The position numbers were made by a program, and so were the translations under genes. This document shows positions 1 through 4,819 of a DNA stretch of 10,902 nt, in pieces. The notes under the pieces are model-generated. The model searched no databases, had not been told where the DNA came from, and worked only from the letters and a program-made list of their open reading frames with translations. Source of the DNA: Candidatus Liptonbacteria bacterium (lineage in GTDB: Bacteria; Patescibacteriota; Minisyncoccia; UBA6257; 2-01-FULL-56-20); NCBI GenBank assembly GCA_016212635.1, contig JACRFR010000043.1, positions 1 through 10,902 on the forward strand. The letters run 5' to 3'. Every line of letters starts with the position of its first letter. Position 1 is the first letter of the stretch.

Positions 1-82
1 ATCGTTCTGTCCCGGATCTTGTTCTCCCGTGCCGGCGCATCCGCCGTCCGCATACCTCGCACCGTCTATTGTGTTTTCTCAT
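1..82 (-). CDS. Transposase-like zinc-ribbon protein, N-terminal fragment (runs off the window)
   Basis: An ATG at 82-80 opens a frame that stays open for 27 codons to the window edge. It begins MRKHNRRCEVCGRRMRRHG and continues RTRSGTER. The CxxC pair (C8, C11) followed by a basic stretch and an 'HGxTxSGxxR' segment resembles the N-terminal zinc ribbon of several insertion-sequence transposases (IS1/IS1595-like 'C..CG....G.T.SG..R..C'). In that family this ribbon precedes an HTH and a DDE/DDD catalytic domain that would lie outside the window. A possible promoter (extended -10 TGTTACTAT at about 143-135, minus strand) and a hairpin sit just upstream. The family call rests on about 27 residues, so other zinc-ribbon proteins remain possible. 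Confidence 0.5.
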   Translation of the reverse strand, partial: MRKHNRRCEVCGRRMRRHGRTRSGTER

Positions 83-85
83 GCA

Positions 86-107
86 GATAGACTTCCCGAT
101 GTCTATC
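86..107 (-). promoter_or_regulatory. Hairpin directly upstream of the transposase-like start codon
   Basis: GATAGAC (86-92) and GTCTATC (101-107) form a perfect 7-bp stem with an 8-nt loop. On the minus strand the stem ends 3 nt before the ATG at 82, so in an mRNA it would crowd the start codon. Several insertion sequences (IS10, IS50, IS200) use 5' hairpins to block translation from read-through transcripts. A similar role here is inference. Confidence 0.4.
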
Positions 108-120
108 CGCGGGTCAACTC

Positions 121-157
121 AGACGAAAGAAATCGATAGTAACAAGTCTTTTCGTCT
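121..157. repeat. Inverted repeat upstream of the transposase-like gene
   Basis: AGACGAAA (121-128) is exactly complemented by TTTCGTCT (150-157), with a 21-nt spacer that contains the possible -10 of the transposase-like gene. It could be an operator or part of an insertion-sequence end. The second end is not in the window, so no boundary can be set. Confidence 0.3.
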
Positions 158-302
158 AACGGCCGTCGAAAAAAACACACCGATTTTTCCTTAACCCCGT
201 TTTTGCCTGTTTTTGTCCAAAATAATCCTTATTTTCCAAGGGTCGAAATCTCAAAATAGCTATTCGGCAACAGTCCCGTTTTTTGCCGTAGTCCTCGCCG
301 CA

Positions 303-369
303 GGGTCGGTAGGACCCATCTTCTACCAATACGGGCGGCACGGAGTTCAATCCTCCTGCCGCCCGACCC
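303..369. ncRNA. Candidate compact three-way-junction RNA, unrecognised
   Basis: Three helices close without gaps or overlap. P1 pairs 303-307 (GGGTC) with 365-369 (GACCC). P2 pairs 308-312 (GGTAG) with 323-327 (CTACC). P3 pairs 333-340 with 357-364 (8 bp) and, past a bulged C341, 342-345 with 353-356 around a 7-nt loop TTCAATC. A second GACCC at 313-317 competes for the same GGGTC, so two exclusive folds are possible. The P3 tip GTTCAATCC matches the tRNA T-loop consensus, but no full cloverleaf fits. I do not recognise a known RNA family, and the pairing alone does not say which strand is transcribed. Confidence 0.3.
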
Positions 370-530
370 ATTTCAGCCCACGATTTAATCTATCGCGGAT
401 TGAAGCGGGGAAGGTTGAGCGTTCTAAAAATGTTCCAACGTGGTGGAATAATTATGCCCTGGCTAAAGTAGCTCTTGCCCTCCTCTTCTGTACAATCCTC
501 GCTCCCATCCTCGCCCTCATCCTGCATCCT

Positions 531-564
531 CGCACACAGTTCGACGACCGTCGGACTGTGTGCG
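531..564. repeat. 34-bp near-perfect palindrome, copy 1
   Basis: CGCACACAGT (531-540) pairs with ACTGTGTGCG (555-564), then a T:G position, then CGACG/CGTCG, leaving a 2-nt loop AC. A second copy lies at 1309-1340, with the same loop in the same orientation and the same trailing CGCAA. The two copies bracket the PaaX-like/Cas2-like gene; this one lies 99 bp past its stop codon. There is no T-tract, so a simple intrinsic terminator is unlikely. It could be an operator, a REP-like element or a recombination target. Confidence 0.8.
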
Positions 565-663
565 CAATGGTCACAACCGGGCCAAGGCTGGACAGAAAAC
601 GTGCACCGCCGAATCTTCTCTCGAGACCCCTGGGTGGCTGAGAAGTAAAAGCTGGTGGGACCC

Positions 664-1263
664 CTACAGTAAATGCTCCAGACTGCCGGTTTTAGTAACC
701 TCAAAAATTTCGACATACTCCGCAAGCTTTAATTTTTTTATATCCCGCAAGAGACTGCGGGGAATTTTGATCTTACCCAGCCAAACGCTTTTTTGGATCA
801 TCCGCAAGCCCAGCGCTTTTAAAACGTCTCGGAACCATCCGCGCTTGTAGCGTTCGCGCTCGGGGATATCGAACGCGACAATTACCCAGCGGCTAGTCGA
901 CTCCGCGCTGTACGATTTGGCCACCGGTAATCCTTGTCCACTCCTCGCCCGCAGCCGGTCTAGCGCCGACCTCCCTTTCCGGGTCAAAGCCAACAACTTC
1001 TTATTGCCTCTCTCTTGCTCGGCTATAAAACCCTGGCGCTTCAGATTGCTCATTAAGTTCCGAAATCTGCGGTGAGCCACAAGTTCTTGCTCTGTTAGCC
1101 GTTTGCTTTTCTCGCGCTCTGCCTGTCGCCGATCTGCCACTCGCCCCATCTGCCGCGCCGACGCCCCATAGGGCGACTCTAGGATCGCAACTGCCACGTC
1201 CCCCATGGCCAGGAGCGTCTCCGAAATCACTTCTAATATTTTTAGGGTAATATCTCCTTTCAT
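664..1263 (-). CDS. PaaX-like winged-helix protein with Cas2-like C-terminal domain
   Basis: This 199-residue protein has a winged-helix-like N-terminal half, clearest at residues 68-101 (recognition-helix and wing-like segment ending LLALTRKGRSAL). The C-terminal half, about 125-199, has the Cas2/PaaX-C ferredoxin-like signature: a beta strand VIVAFDIPE with the conserved Asp (D132), a W..FR..L..LG helix, then the strand QKSVWLG (157-163). Stand-alone Cas2 uses that Asp as a metal ligand; in PaaX-type regulators this fold is regulatory. Automatic pipelines may label such proteins Cas2, but no CRISPR array or other cas gene is present here. The frame is open further upstream, to 1542, but that part overlaps the tRNA. 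The ATG at 1263 gives the start that fits the family and the promoter at 1303-1308. No Shine-Dalgarno is visible. A DNA-binding regulator is the likeliest role; nuclease activity is possible. Confidence 0.75.
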   Translation of the reverse strand: MKGDITLKILEVISETLLAMGDVAVAILESPYGASARQMGRVADRRQAEREKSKRLTEQELVAHRRFRNLMSNLKRQGFIAEQERGNKKLLALTRKGRSALDRLRARSGQGLPVAKSYSAESTSRWVIVAFDIPERERYKRGWFRDVLKALGLRMIQKSVWLGKIKIPRSLLRDIKKLKLAEYVEIFEVTKTGSLEHLL

Positions 1264-1302
1264 CGCCGTTGATTTGCCCCGGTGTTTTTCTCGTACGCCT
1301 AT

Positions 1303-1308
1303 ATCATA
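1303..1308 (-). promoter_or_regulatory. Likely -10 box of the PaaX-like/Cas2-like gene
   Basis: TATGAT (1308-1303, minus strand) matches the -10 consensus at 5 of 6 positions. It abuts the palindrome at 1309-1340, so the palindrome covers the spacer and the -35 position, where only a weak TTCGAC is found. Transcription would start near 1296, giving a leader of about 33 nt. This geometry would suit autoregulation through the palindrome. Confidence 0.45.
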
Positions 1309-1340
1309 GCACACAGTTTGACGACCGTCGAACTGTGTGC
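1309..1340. repeat. 32-bp near-perfect palindrome, copy 2, in the promoter of the PaaX-like gene
   Basis: GCACACAGTT (1309-1318) pairs with AACTGTGTGC (1331-1340); the inner part is T:G, then GACG/CGTC, then loop AC. It differs from copy 1 at only two core positions (bases 1319 and 1331 region), and both changes keep the pairing or exchange it for a wobble. It lies directly upstream of the TATGAT box and 45 bp before the start codon, a position expected for an operator. Confidence 0.8.
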
Positions 1341-1405
1341 GCAACTTTACTGTGGTTCTGCTAATTAGTAGTATTTTGAGGCAGGGCGCGGTGGATATTT
1401 CGCTG

Positions 1406-1432
1406 GGGCAGGTGGCGAAACTGGTAGACGCG
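1406..1432 (+). pseudogene. 5' fragment of a tRNA-Leu gene
   Basis: From 1411 to 1432 the sequence is nearly identical (one mismatch) to the end of the acceptor strand plus D-arm of the intact tRNA-Leu at 1463-1484. This includes GGTGGCG and AACTGGTAGACGCG. The preceding bases differ (GGGCAGG in place of GCCTTGG), and downstream there is no anticodon stem, variable arm or T-arm before the intact gene starts. It looks like the remnant of a second tRNA-Leu gene or a partial duplication. Confidence 0.6.
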
Positions 1433-1457
1433 GGATCGTACAGCACTCGCCCAGTGT

Positions 1458-1541
1458 GCCTTGGTGGCGGAACTGGTAGACGCGCCAGGTTTAGGACCTG
1501 GTGGGAGAAATCCCGTGAGAGTTCGAGTCTCTCCCAAGGCA
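1458..1541 (+). tRNA. tRNA-Leu, anticodon UAG
   Basis: A class II tRNA. The 7-bp acceptor stem pairs GCCTTGG (1458-1464) with CCAAGGC (1534-1540), with A at 1541 as discriminator. The D-arm contains CTGGTAGACGC. The anticodon stem CCAGG/CCTGG closes the loop TTTAGGA, so the anticodon at 1492-1494 is TAG, reading CUA and probably other CUN codons. A long variable arm GGGA-gaaa-TCCC and the T-arm GAGAG/TTCGAGT/CTCTC follow. The 3' CCA is not encoded (CAA follows the discriminator), so it must be added by a nucleotidyltransferase. It is the only intact tRNA here. Confidence 0.97.
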
Positions 1542-1575
1542 CAAAGGTTGGGTTTCTGCCGACTGCCGAAGGTAG

Positions 1576-1597
1576 TCCGCCTCCGGCGGAAGGCGGA
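1576..1597. repeat. Small nested palindrome between tRNA-Leu and the PMT gene
   Basis: TCCGCC (1576-1581) can pair with GGCGGA at 1585-1590 or with a second GGCGGA at 1592-1597. GC-rich units like this recur in the window (for example 2345-2370) and look like members of an interspersed palindromic repeat population. No T-tract follows, so a terminator for the tRNA transcript is not supported. Nothing else is recognisable between 1542 and 1679. Confidence 0.4.
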
Positions 1598-1679
1598 TCC
1601 CGGCGAGCGGGACAAGACCCTCCCTACCTACTCGATTCGTTCTAATGAAGATCGGGGTTCGCTCCTGGTAAACCACTAA

Positions 1680-3365
1680 ATGAATGAGAATCGAGAATTA
1701 AGAATTGAGAATTTAGAACCCAGGATCAAGCCTGCGGGTCGGAGATTTTGGGTTACTATAGCTTTGACGCTGATCTTTTTAGTCGGGCTCGGCCTGCACT
1801 TGTGGCGGATCAGTTACCCGCCGATCCCGGTTTTCGATGAGGCGCATTTCGCCACCTATGCGGTCGATTACCTGATCGGCCAAGCGCATCTGGAAATTCA
1901 TCCCCCGCTGGGCAAGCTGATCTACGCCGCGGTCTTGCGCGGAGCTTGGGGTTCGGCCGACATTCCGGGTTGGCAATTTTTAGAAGTCCGTCCGTCCGCC
2001 GACCCCGGCCGGTTGACCTTTGCACGTACCGCGGATTCTTTCGGCGACTTTCCTTATGTGCCTTTGCGTGCCACGGCCGCGGTCTGGGGAGCGCTCCTGC
2101 CCCTGGTCATCTACTGGTTCGCCCGCACCGTCGGGGCGGGGCAGATCGGCAGTTTGCTCTCGGCGCTCTTTGTGATGTTGGACAACGCGTTTCTGACCGA
2201 TCAGCGGTTCATTTTTTTGAACGGCATGTTTCTGGTCCTGGGTTTTGCCGCTTTGGCTTGGTACTTCCGCGCTCAAACTTTAAGTTACGAAGTGTCACAT
2301 TCTGTCATCCCAGTTTCCGGGTCAGAATCCAACCTCCCCTCGCCCCCGCCTGCGCCGAGGCTTCGGCGGGCAAGCCTCCTTGGAAAAGGAGGGGGGGCGG
2401 AGCTGGGCAGCAGCGCGCTTCTGGCCGGTATTCTTTGGGGACTCGCGCTGGGCGTGAAAATCACCGCGGTGGTTTTCTTAGGTCCGATCCTTTTGTTTTG
2501 GGCAGCTGGGCGGCAGAGTGGACGGCGCGTGCTAGCCTTCGGGTTGGCCGGTCTGACGGTTCTAGTCATCCTCTATGCACTTAATCAATTTTTCTTTTCG
2601 CCTCAAGACCAATTGAACGTGTGGTCCACGCTCGGGGTCCTGCCCGACAGCGCTCTCCATATTCCAGCCCGTTGGCACGCTATCCAGAACGGGATAGCCA
2701 GCGCTTTTGTCGTCCTCATGGAACTGCTGGTGTCGGTTGGGGGCTACGTCACCCCGGACGGAGCGCGACATGTTTTGAACAGCCGCTGGTACGAGTGGCT
2801 GGTCGGCCGAGGCGGCTTCAATTTGTATCAGGCATCGACCGCACCCGATTCCCCGCGCATTGCCTTGCAAGGCAATTTGGTTCTTTGGTACGGCGCACTT
2901 TTGGCAGTACTGATTGCGCTGGCCGCTGGTTTGCGCAATGCGATTGTTCGGCTGCACAAAGAAATAGATTCCCGCACCATGGGCATTGCGATTTGTGCCC
3001 CCTCGAGTACTCGTGGACAAATCGGGAACCTGCGCCCGCTACGCCGGAGCGTTAGCGAGGCGAGCGGGAATGACAAGCGGGGCGTTCCCGAGCGGTACAA
3101 CAGAACCTTGATTATCCTCCTGGGCGGCTACCTGGCAAGCCTCGCGCCTTTTCTGGTCGTCACGCGCAGTACTTTCTTCTACCACTACTTTCCAGCGCTG
3201 TGCTTTGCCTTTGTCTTACTGGGCTGGAGCATCGAGCGGCTTAGCGCCACCTTGTCCCCCGGGCGGCGCGTTTGGTTCATCGCTTTAACCGTGCTGGCAG
3301 TCGTTACCGGTTTCTTATTGCGGATTCATCTGGTTTATGGGGTCAAGCCGATTTGGGGATCTTAA
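1680..3365 (+). CDS. PMT-family protein O-mannosyltransferase-like membrane glycosyltransferase
   Basis: A 561-residue multi-pass membrane protein of the dolichyl/polyprenyl-phosphate-mannose:protein mannosyltransferase family (GT39), which transfers mannose from a lipid carrier to Ser/Thr of exported proteins. A first membrane segment (about 25-43) leads to the family's acidic catalytic-loop motif FDEAHF (52-57), followed by HPPLGK (74-79). Further hydrophobic segments lie near 133-150, 155-172, 178-196, 246-278 and 287-303. The C-terminal four-helix part includes GNLVLWYGALLA, then FFYHYFPALCF, and ends near KPIWG. Known bacterial members are roughly 500-530 residues; the excess here comes mainly from two palindromic elements read in frame (about residues 204-242 and 441-470), both in loops between membrane segments. 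The first 14 or so residues are encoded by a 7-bp repeat, so the start is uncertain. No Shine-Dalgarno is seen. Mannose specificity is inferred from family only. Confidence 0.85.
   Translation: MNENRELRIENLEPRIKPAGRRFWVTIALTLIFLVGLGLHLWRISYPPIPVFDEAHFATYAVDYLIGQAHLEIHPPLGKLIYAAVLRGAWGSADIPGWQFLEVRPSADPGRLTFARTADSFGDFPYVPLRATAAVWGALLPLVIYWFARTVGAGQIGSLLSALFVMLDNAFLTDQRFIFLNGMFLVLGFAALAWYFRAQTLSYEVSHSVIPVSGSESNLPSPPPAPRLRRASLLGKGGGAELGSSALLAGILWGLALGVKITAVVFLGPILLFWAAGRQSGRRVLAFGLAGLTVLVILYALNQFFFSPQDQLNVWSTLGVLPDSALHIPARWHAIQNGIASAFVVLMELLVSVGGYVTPDGARHVLNSRWYEWLVGRGGFNLYQASTAPDSPRIALQGNLVLWYGALLAVLIALAAGLRNAIVRLHKEIDSRTMGIAICAPSSTRGQIGNLRPLRRSVSEASGNDKRGVPERYNRTLIILLGGYLASLAPFLVVTRSTFFYHYFPALCFAFVLLGWSIERLSATLSPGRRVWFIALTVLAVVTGFLLRIHLVYGVKPIWGS
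1686..1720 (+). repeat. Heptanucleotide tandem repeat at the start of the PMT gene
   Basis: Five consecutive 7-bp units: GAGAATC, GAGAATT, AAGAATT, GAGAATT and a degenerate TAGAACC. The unit length is not a multiple of three, so a change in copy number would shift the reading frame relative to the ATG at 1680. The repeat encodes the odd N-terminus MNENRELRIENLEP. A similar 7-bp repeat lies at the 3' end of the recombinase gene (3570-3597). Confidence 0.75.
2292..2405. repeat. Palindromic element A, inserted in frame inside the PMT gene
   Basis: The stretch contains nested hairpins: CCCGCC (2345-2350) with GGCGGG (2365-2370), and CCTCCTT (2375-2381) with AAGGAGG (2386-2392). It shares its core and orientation with the intergenic elements at 3490-3540 and 4634-4674: an 'AATC..CTCC' lead-in, then the CTCCTT / AAGGAG stem around a G/A-rich loop. 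In protein it reads as a low-complexity, basic, Pro/Gly-rich stretch (PPPAPRLRRASLLGKGGG) between two membrane helices, unlike the rest of the enzyme. The outer boundaries are approximate. Confidence 0.65.
3023..3090. repeat. Palindromic element D, inserted in frame near the 3' end of the PMT gene
   Basis: Three nested inverted repeats share one centre: CGGGAAC (3023-3029) with GTTCCCG (3084-3090), CCCGCT (3035-3040) with AGCGGG (3063-3068), and CGCC (3042-3045) with GGCG (3059-3062). It encodes a hydrophilic, basic stretch (RPLRRSVSEASGNDKRG) between hydrophobic segments. Its CCCGCT/AGCGGG core recurs in intergenic DNA at 4688-4737, which supports a repeat element rather than native coding sequence. 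Confidence 0.65.
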
Positions 3366-3375
3366 AACTCGGAAA

Positions 3376-3440
3376 TTTAATATTCATTCATTGGATGACC
3401 AGAATCCAAAATACTTAATATTTGGATCAACCGATGAATG
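3376..3440. repeat. 65-bp palindromic repeat, copy 1, downstream of the recombinase gene
   Basis: Arm 3385-3400 (CATTCATTGGATGACC) is an imperfect inverted repeat of 3424-3440. The left part 3376-3400 matches 4496-4520 at 23 of 25 positions. The right part TTAATATTTGGATCA (3415-3429) matches 4534-4548 at 13 of 15. The two copies are therefore in direct orientation and bracket the recombinase gene. The rest of the 3366-3586 interval holds element B and the 7-bp repeat, and I see no gene in it. Confidence 0.7.
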
Positions 3441-3489
3441 GAGGCGGGGGGCAACCACAGAATCGATAATGTTTAGATCATCGCAAGAC

Positions 3490-3540
3490 GGAATCGACCT
3501 CCCCGCGCCCCTCCTTAGAAAAGGAGGGGAATTGGATTCC
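3490..3540. repeat. Palindromic element B between the convergent PMT and recombinase genes
   Basis: Outer arms GGAATC (3490-3495) and GATTCC (3535-3540) enclose a perfect 9-bp stem CCCCTCCTT (3508-3516) / AAGGAGGGG (3521-3529) with loop AGAA. It belongs to the same family as elements A and C. Both flanking genes point towards it, so it could help end transcription from both sides, but it has no adjacent T-tract. Confidence 0.7.
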
Positions 3541-3569
3541 CCATTCTCCCGGCCCGGCGTTTTTTGTAC

Positions 3570-3597
3570 TCCCTACTCCCTACTCCCTACTCACTAC
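3570..3597. repeat. Heptanucleotide tandem repeat over the recombinase stop codon
   Basis: Three TCCCTAC units plus one TCACTAC, 28 bp in all. On the minus strand the recombinase's last two codons (AGT GAG) and its TAG stop (3589-3587) are built from this repeat. Expansion or loss of units would change the C-terminal tail without touching the catalytic domain. Confidence 0.8.
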
Positions 3598-4489
3598 TTT
3601 TCTTCCTCCTCCGGCCGTGGAAAGCCTGGTGAATTTCGCGCAGTTCGCGGTTGGTCAGGTGGGTGTAAATCTGGGTAGTGGAAACGTTGGCGTGCCCCAG
3701 GAGTTCTTGGACCGAGCGGAGGTCGGCGCCGTTGACTAAAAGATCGGTGGCAAAACCGTGCCGGAGCATATGGGGATGCACCCGGCCGGGGATGCCCGCG
3801 GCGCGGGCGCGGGCCTCGACCGTCCGCTCCACCGCGCGCGGCGTGATTCGGCCCAGGATCTTGCCTGGGCGTGAAAGACTCACAAACAATGCCGGATCCG
3901 CATCGCTCCGGCGCTTTAAGTAATCCATGATCGCTTGCCGCGCGCGTTCCGAAAGAAAAACTACGCGCAGCTTGCCCCCTTTGCCTCGCACCGTGAACTC
4001 ACCCCGTCCCAGATCTAAGTAACGATCCAGGGCGCACAGTTCCGCCAGCCGCAACCCGGTGGAAAAAAACAGCTCCAGGATGGCGCGGTCGCGCGCGCTG
4101 CGCAGATCGGATCTGACCGGCACCGCCAAGAGTCGTTCCAAATCGCCGTAGGCCAGAACTTCGATCTGGGGGCGGATCGCCTTGGGCAGTTCAATCTTCT
4201 CGGGCGATAGCACCGGCAAATCCCGCCGGACCAGATAGCGCAGGAAATTTCGGAGGGCGATGACGTAATAACTTTGGGTAGACTTGGACCGGCCGCTCCG
4301 CGCGAGCGCCAACCGGAAGTTACGCACCAGGCCATCCGTGATCTCGGTCGGGTCCGTAATTTCAGCAAAACGAAGAAACTCCCGAAGGTAGCGTTCGTAT
4401 AAGACGCGGGTCCGCACCGAACGGTTTCTCTCGATCTCCAGATAATCCAAGTAGTCGGTCAGGAGAGTTTGGAGGGAGGCACCAGCCAT
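3587..4489 (-). CDS. Xer-type tyrosine site-specific recombinase
   Basis: A 300-residue protein with the XerC/XerD architecture and length. A SAM-like N-terminal core-binding domain (about 5-90) precedes the catalytic domain (about 108-290). The catalytic set is complete: R147 in STGLRLAEL, the beta-hairpin lysine in GKGGK (169-173), H240 and R243 in HMLRHGFAT, H266 in LLGHANVS, and nucleophile Y275 in IYTHLT. Spacing matches E. coli XerD (R148, H244, R247, H270, Y279). It could be the genome's chromosome-dimer resolvase, acting at a dif site as a single Xer, or the recombinase of a small mobile unit. The second idea is raised by the 65-bp palindromic repeats on both sides. A promoter at 4568-4576 would make a leader consisting almost wholly of one repeat copy. 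No Shine-Dalgarno. Sequence alone does not separate XerC, XerD or XerA. Confidence 0.93.
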   Translation of the reverse strand: MAGASLQTLLTDYLDYLEIERNRSVRTRVLYERYLREFLRFAEITDPTEITDGLVRNFRLALARSGRSKSTQSYYVIALRNFLRYLVRRDLPVLSPEKIELPKAIRPQIEVLAYGDLERLLAVPVRSDLRSARDRAILELFFSTGLRLAELCALDRYLDLGRGEFTVRGKGGKLRVVFLSERARQAIMDYLKRRSDADPALFVSLSRPGKILGRITPRAVERTVEARARAAGIPGRVHPHMLRHGFATDLLVNGADLRSVQELLGHANVSTTQIYTHLTNRELREIHQAFHGRRRKKSSE

Positions 4490-4495
4490 AGTGTT

Positions 4496-4560
4496 TTTAA
4501 TATTCAGTCATTCGATGACCTACGGGCGGGGATTTAATGTTTGGGTCATCAAATGACTAG
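4496..4560. repeat. 65-bp palindromic repeat, copy 2, in the leader of the recombinase gene
   Basis: Arms AGTCATTCGATGACC (4506-4520) and GGTCATCAAATGACT (4544-4558) are complementary at 14 of 15 positions. This is the better-preserved inverted repeat of the pair, with copy 1 at 3376-3440. It lies 7 bp before the recombinase start codon (4489) and would form a strong hairpin in the 5' leader. Confidence 0.75.
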
Positions 4561-4567
4561 ACTCCTA

Positions 4568-4576
4568 ATTTTACCA
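4568..4576 (-). promoter_or_regulatory. Possible extended -10 promoter for the recombinase gene
   Basis: Read on the minus strand from 4576, TG-G-TAAAAT gives an extended -10 with 5 of 6 consensus bases. No good -35 is seen. The predicted start near 4561 coincides with the outer edge of the palindromic repeat, leaving a leader of about 72 nt. Confidence 0.4.
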
Positions 4577-4633
4577 TGCCATCTGTCGGAAAACGAGTTA
4601 CGAATTGGCCCTGATGCCAACATACGAATCTGA

Positions 4634-4737
4634 CCCCTCCGCTCCTCCCCTTAGAAAGGGGAGGTTAGGCGGGGTTGTTCGCATGCGCCCGCTCGTCTCG
4701 CTACGCCCGCCCGAATCGCTACGCGACTTGAAGCGGG
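4634..4737. repeat. Composite palindromic repeats upstream of rpsO (elements C and E)
   Basis: Element C has a 9-bp stem CCTCCCCTT (4644-4652) / AAGGGGAGG (4656-4664) within a weaker CCCC/GGGG outer pairing (4634-4674). It is a relative of elements A and B. Element E pairs CCCGCT (4688-4693) with AGCGGG (4732-4737) and contains repeated CGCTACGC units, resembling element D in the PMT gene. Together they fill most of the 330-bp interval between the divergent recombinase and rpsO genes, where I see no additional gene. Confidence 0.6.
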
Positions 4738-4781
4738 TGGGTGCCGCGTTGCGGGCAGGCCATTCGTCAGGCGTATCTGCC

Positions 4782-4810
4782 TTGCAAAAGCCCCGCACTC
4801 GTGGTACTCT
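4782..4810 (+). promoter_or_regulatory. Likely promoter of the rpsO operon
   Basis: TTGCAA (4782-4787), a 17-bp spacer and TACTCT (4805-4810) preceded by TGG, an extended -10 arrangement. Initiation 7 nt past the -10 would fall on A4817, only 3 nt before the rpsO ATG, so the message would be essentially leaderless. That would leave no room for the leader RNA structure through which S15 represses its own synthesis in E. coli. Confidence 0.5.
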
Positions 4811-4819
4811 CGACCCATT

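Noticed and set aside
303..369. A tRNA gene, given the T-loop-like GTTCAATCC
   Set aside because: The acceptor-like strands flank the T-arm directly and no D-arm or anticodon arm fits between them.
495..533. Degenerate ATCCTCGC repeats before the first palindrome
   Set aside because: Spacing is irregular (12, 12 and 7 bases) and the units are short, so this may be simple low complexity.
213..641. 142-codon plus-strand open frame
   Set aside because: It runs through the structured-RNA candidate and the palindrome, has no recognisable domain, and its composition does not look like a protein. Open frames are expected by chance in GC-rich DNA.
664..1263. CRISPR-Cas locus, because the protein has a Cas2-like domain
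   Set aside because: There is no repeat-spacer array and no other cas gene in the window, and the winged-helix half fits PaaX-type proteins rather than adaptation Cas2.
1406..1457. A second complete tRNA gene
   Set aside because: No anticodon stem, variable arm or T-arm can be built before the intact tRNA-Leu begins.
1458..1541. tRNA-Leu as an integration site for the nearby tyrosine recombinase
   Set aside because: No duplicate of the tRNA 3' end occurs in the window. The duplicated part is the 5' half, which is not the usual attachment segment.
1264..1542. Longer PaaX-like start, extending the gene to 1542
   Set aside because: The extra codons would lie in the tRNA-Leu gene, the tRNA fragment and the palindrome. 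The ATG at 1263 matches family length and the promoter.
3551..3566. Intrinsic terminator from the GC-rich stretch and T6 run after the PMT gene
   Set aside because: The GC-rich bases before the T-run do not form a stable stem in the required position.
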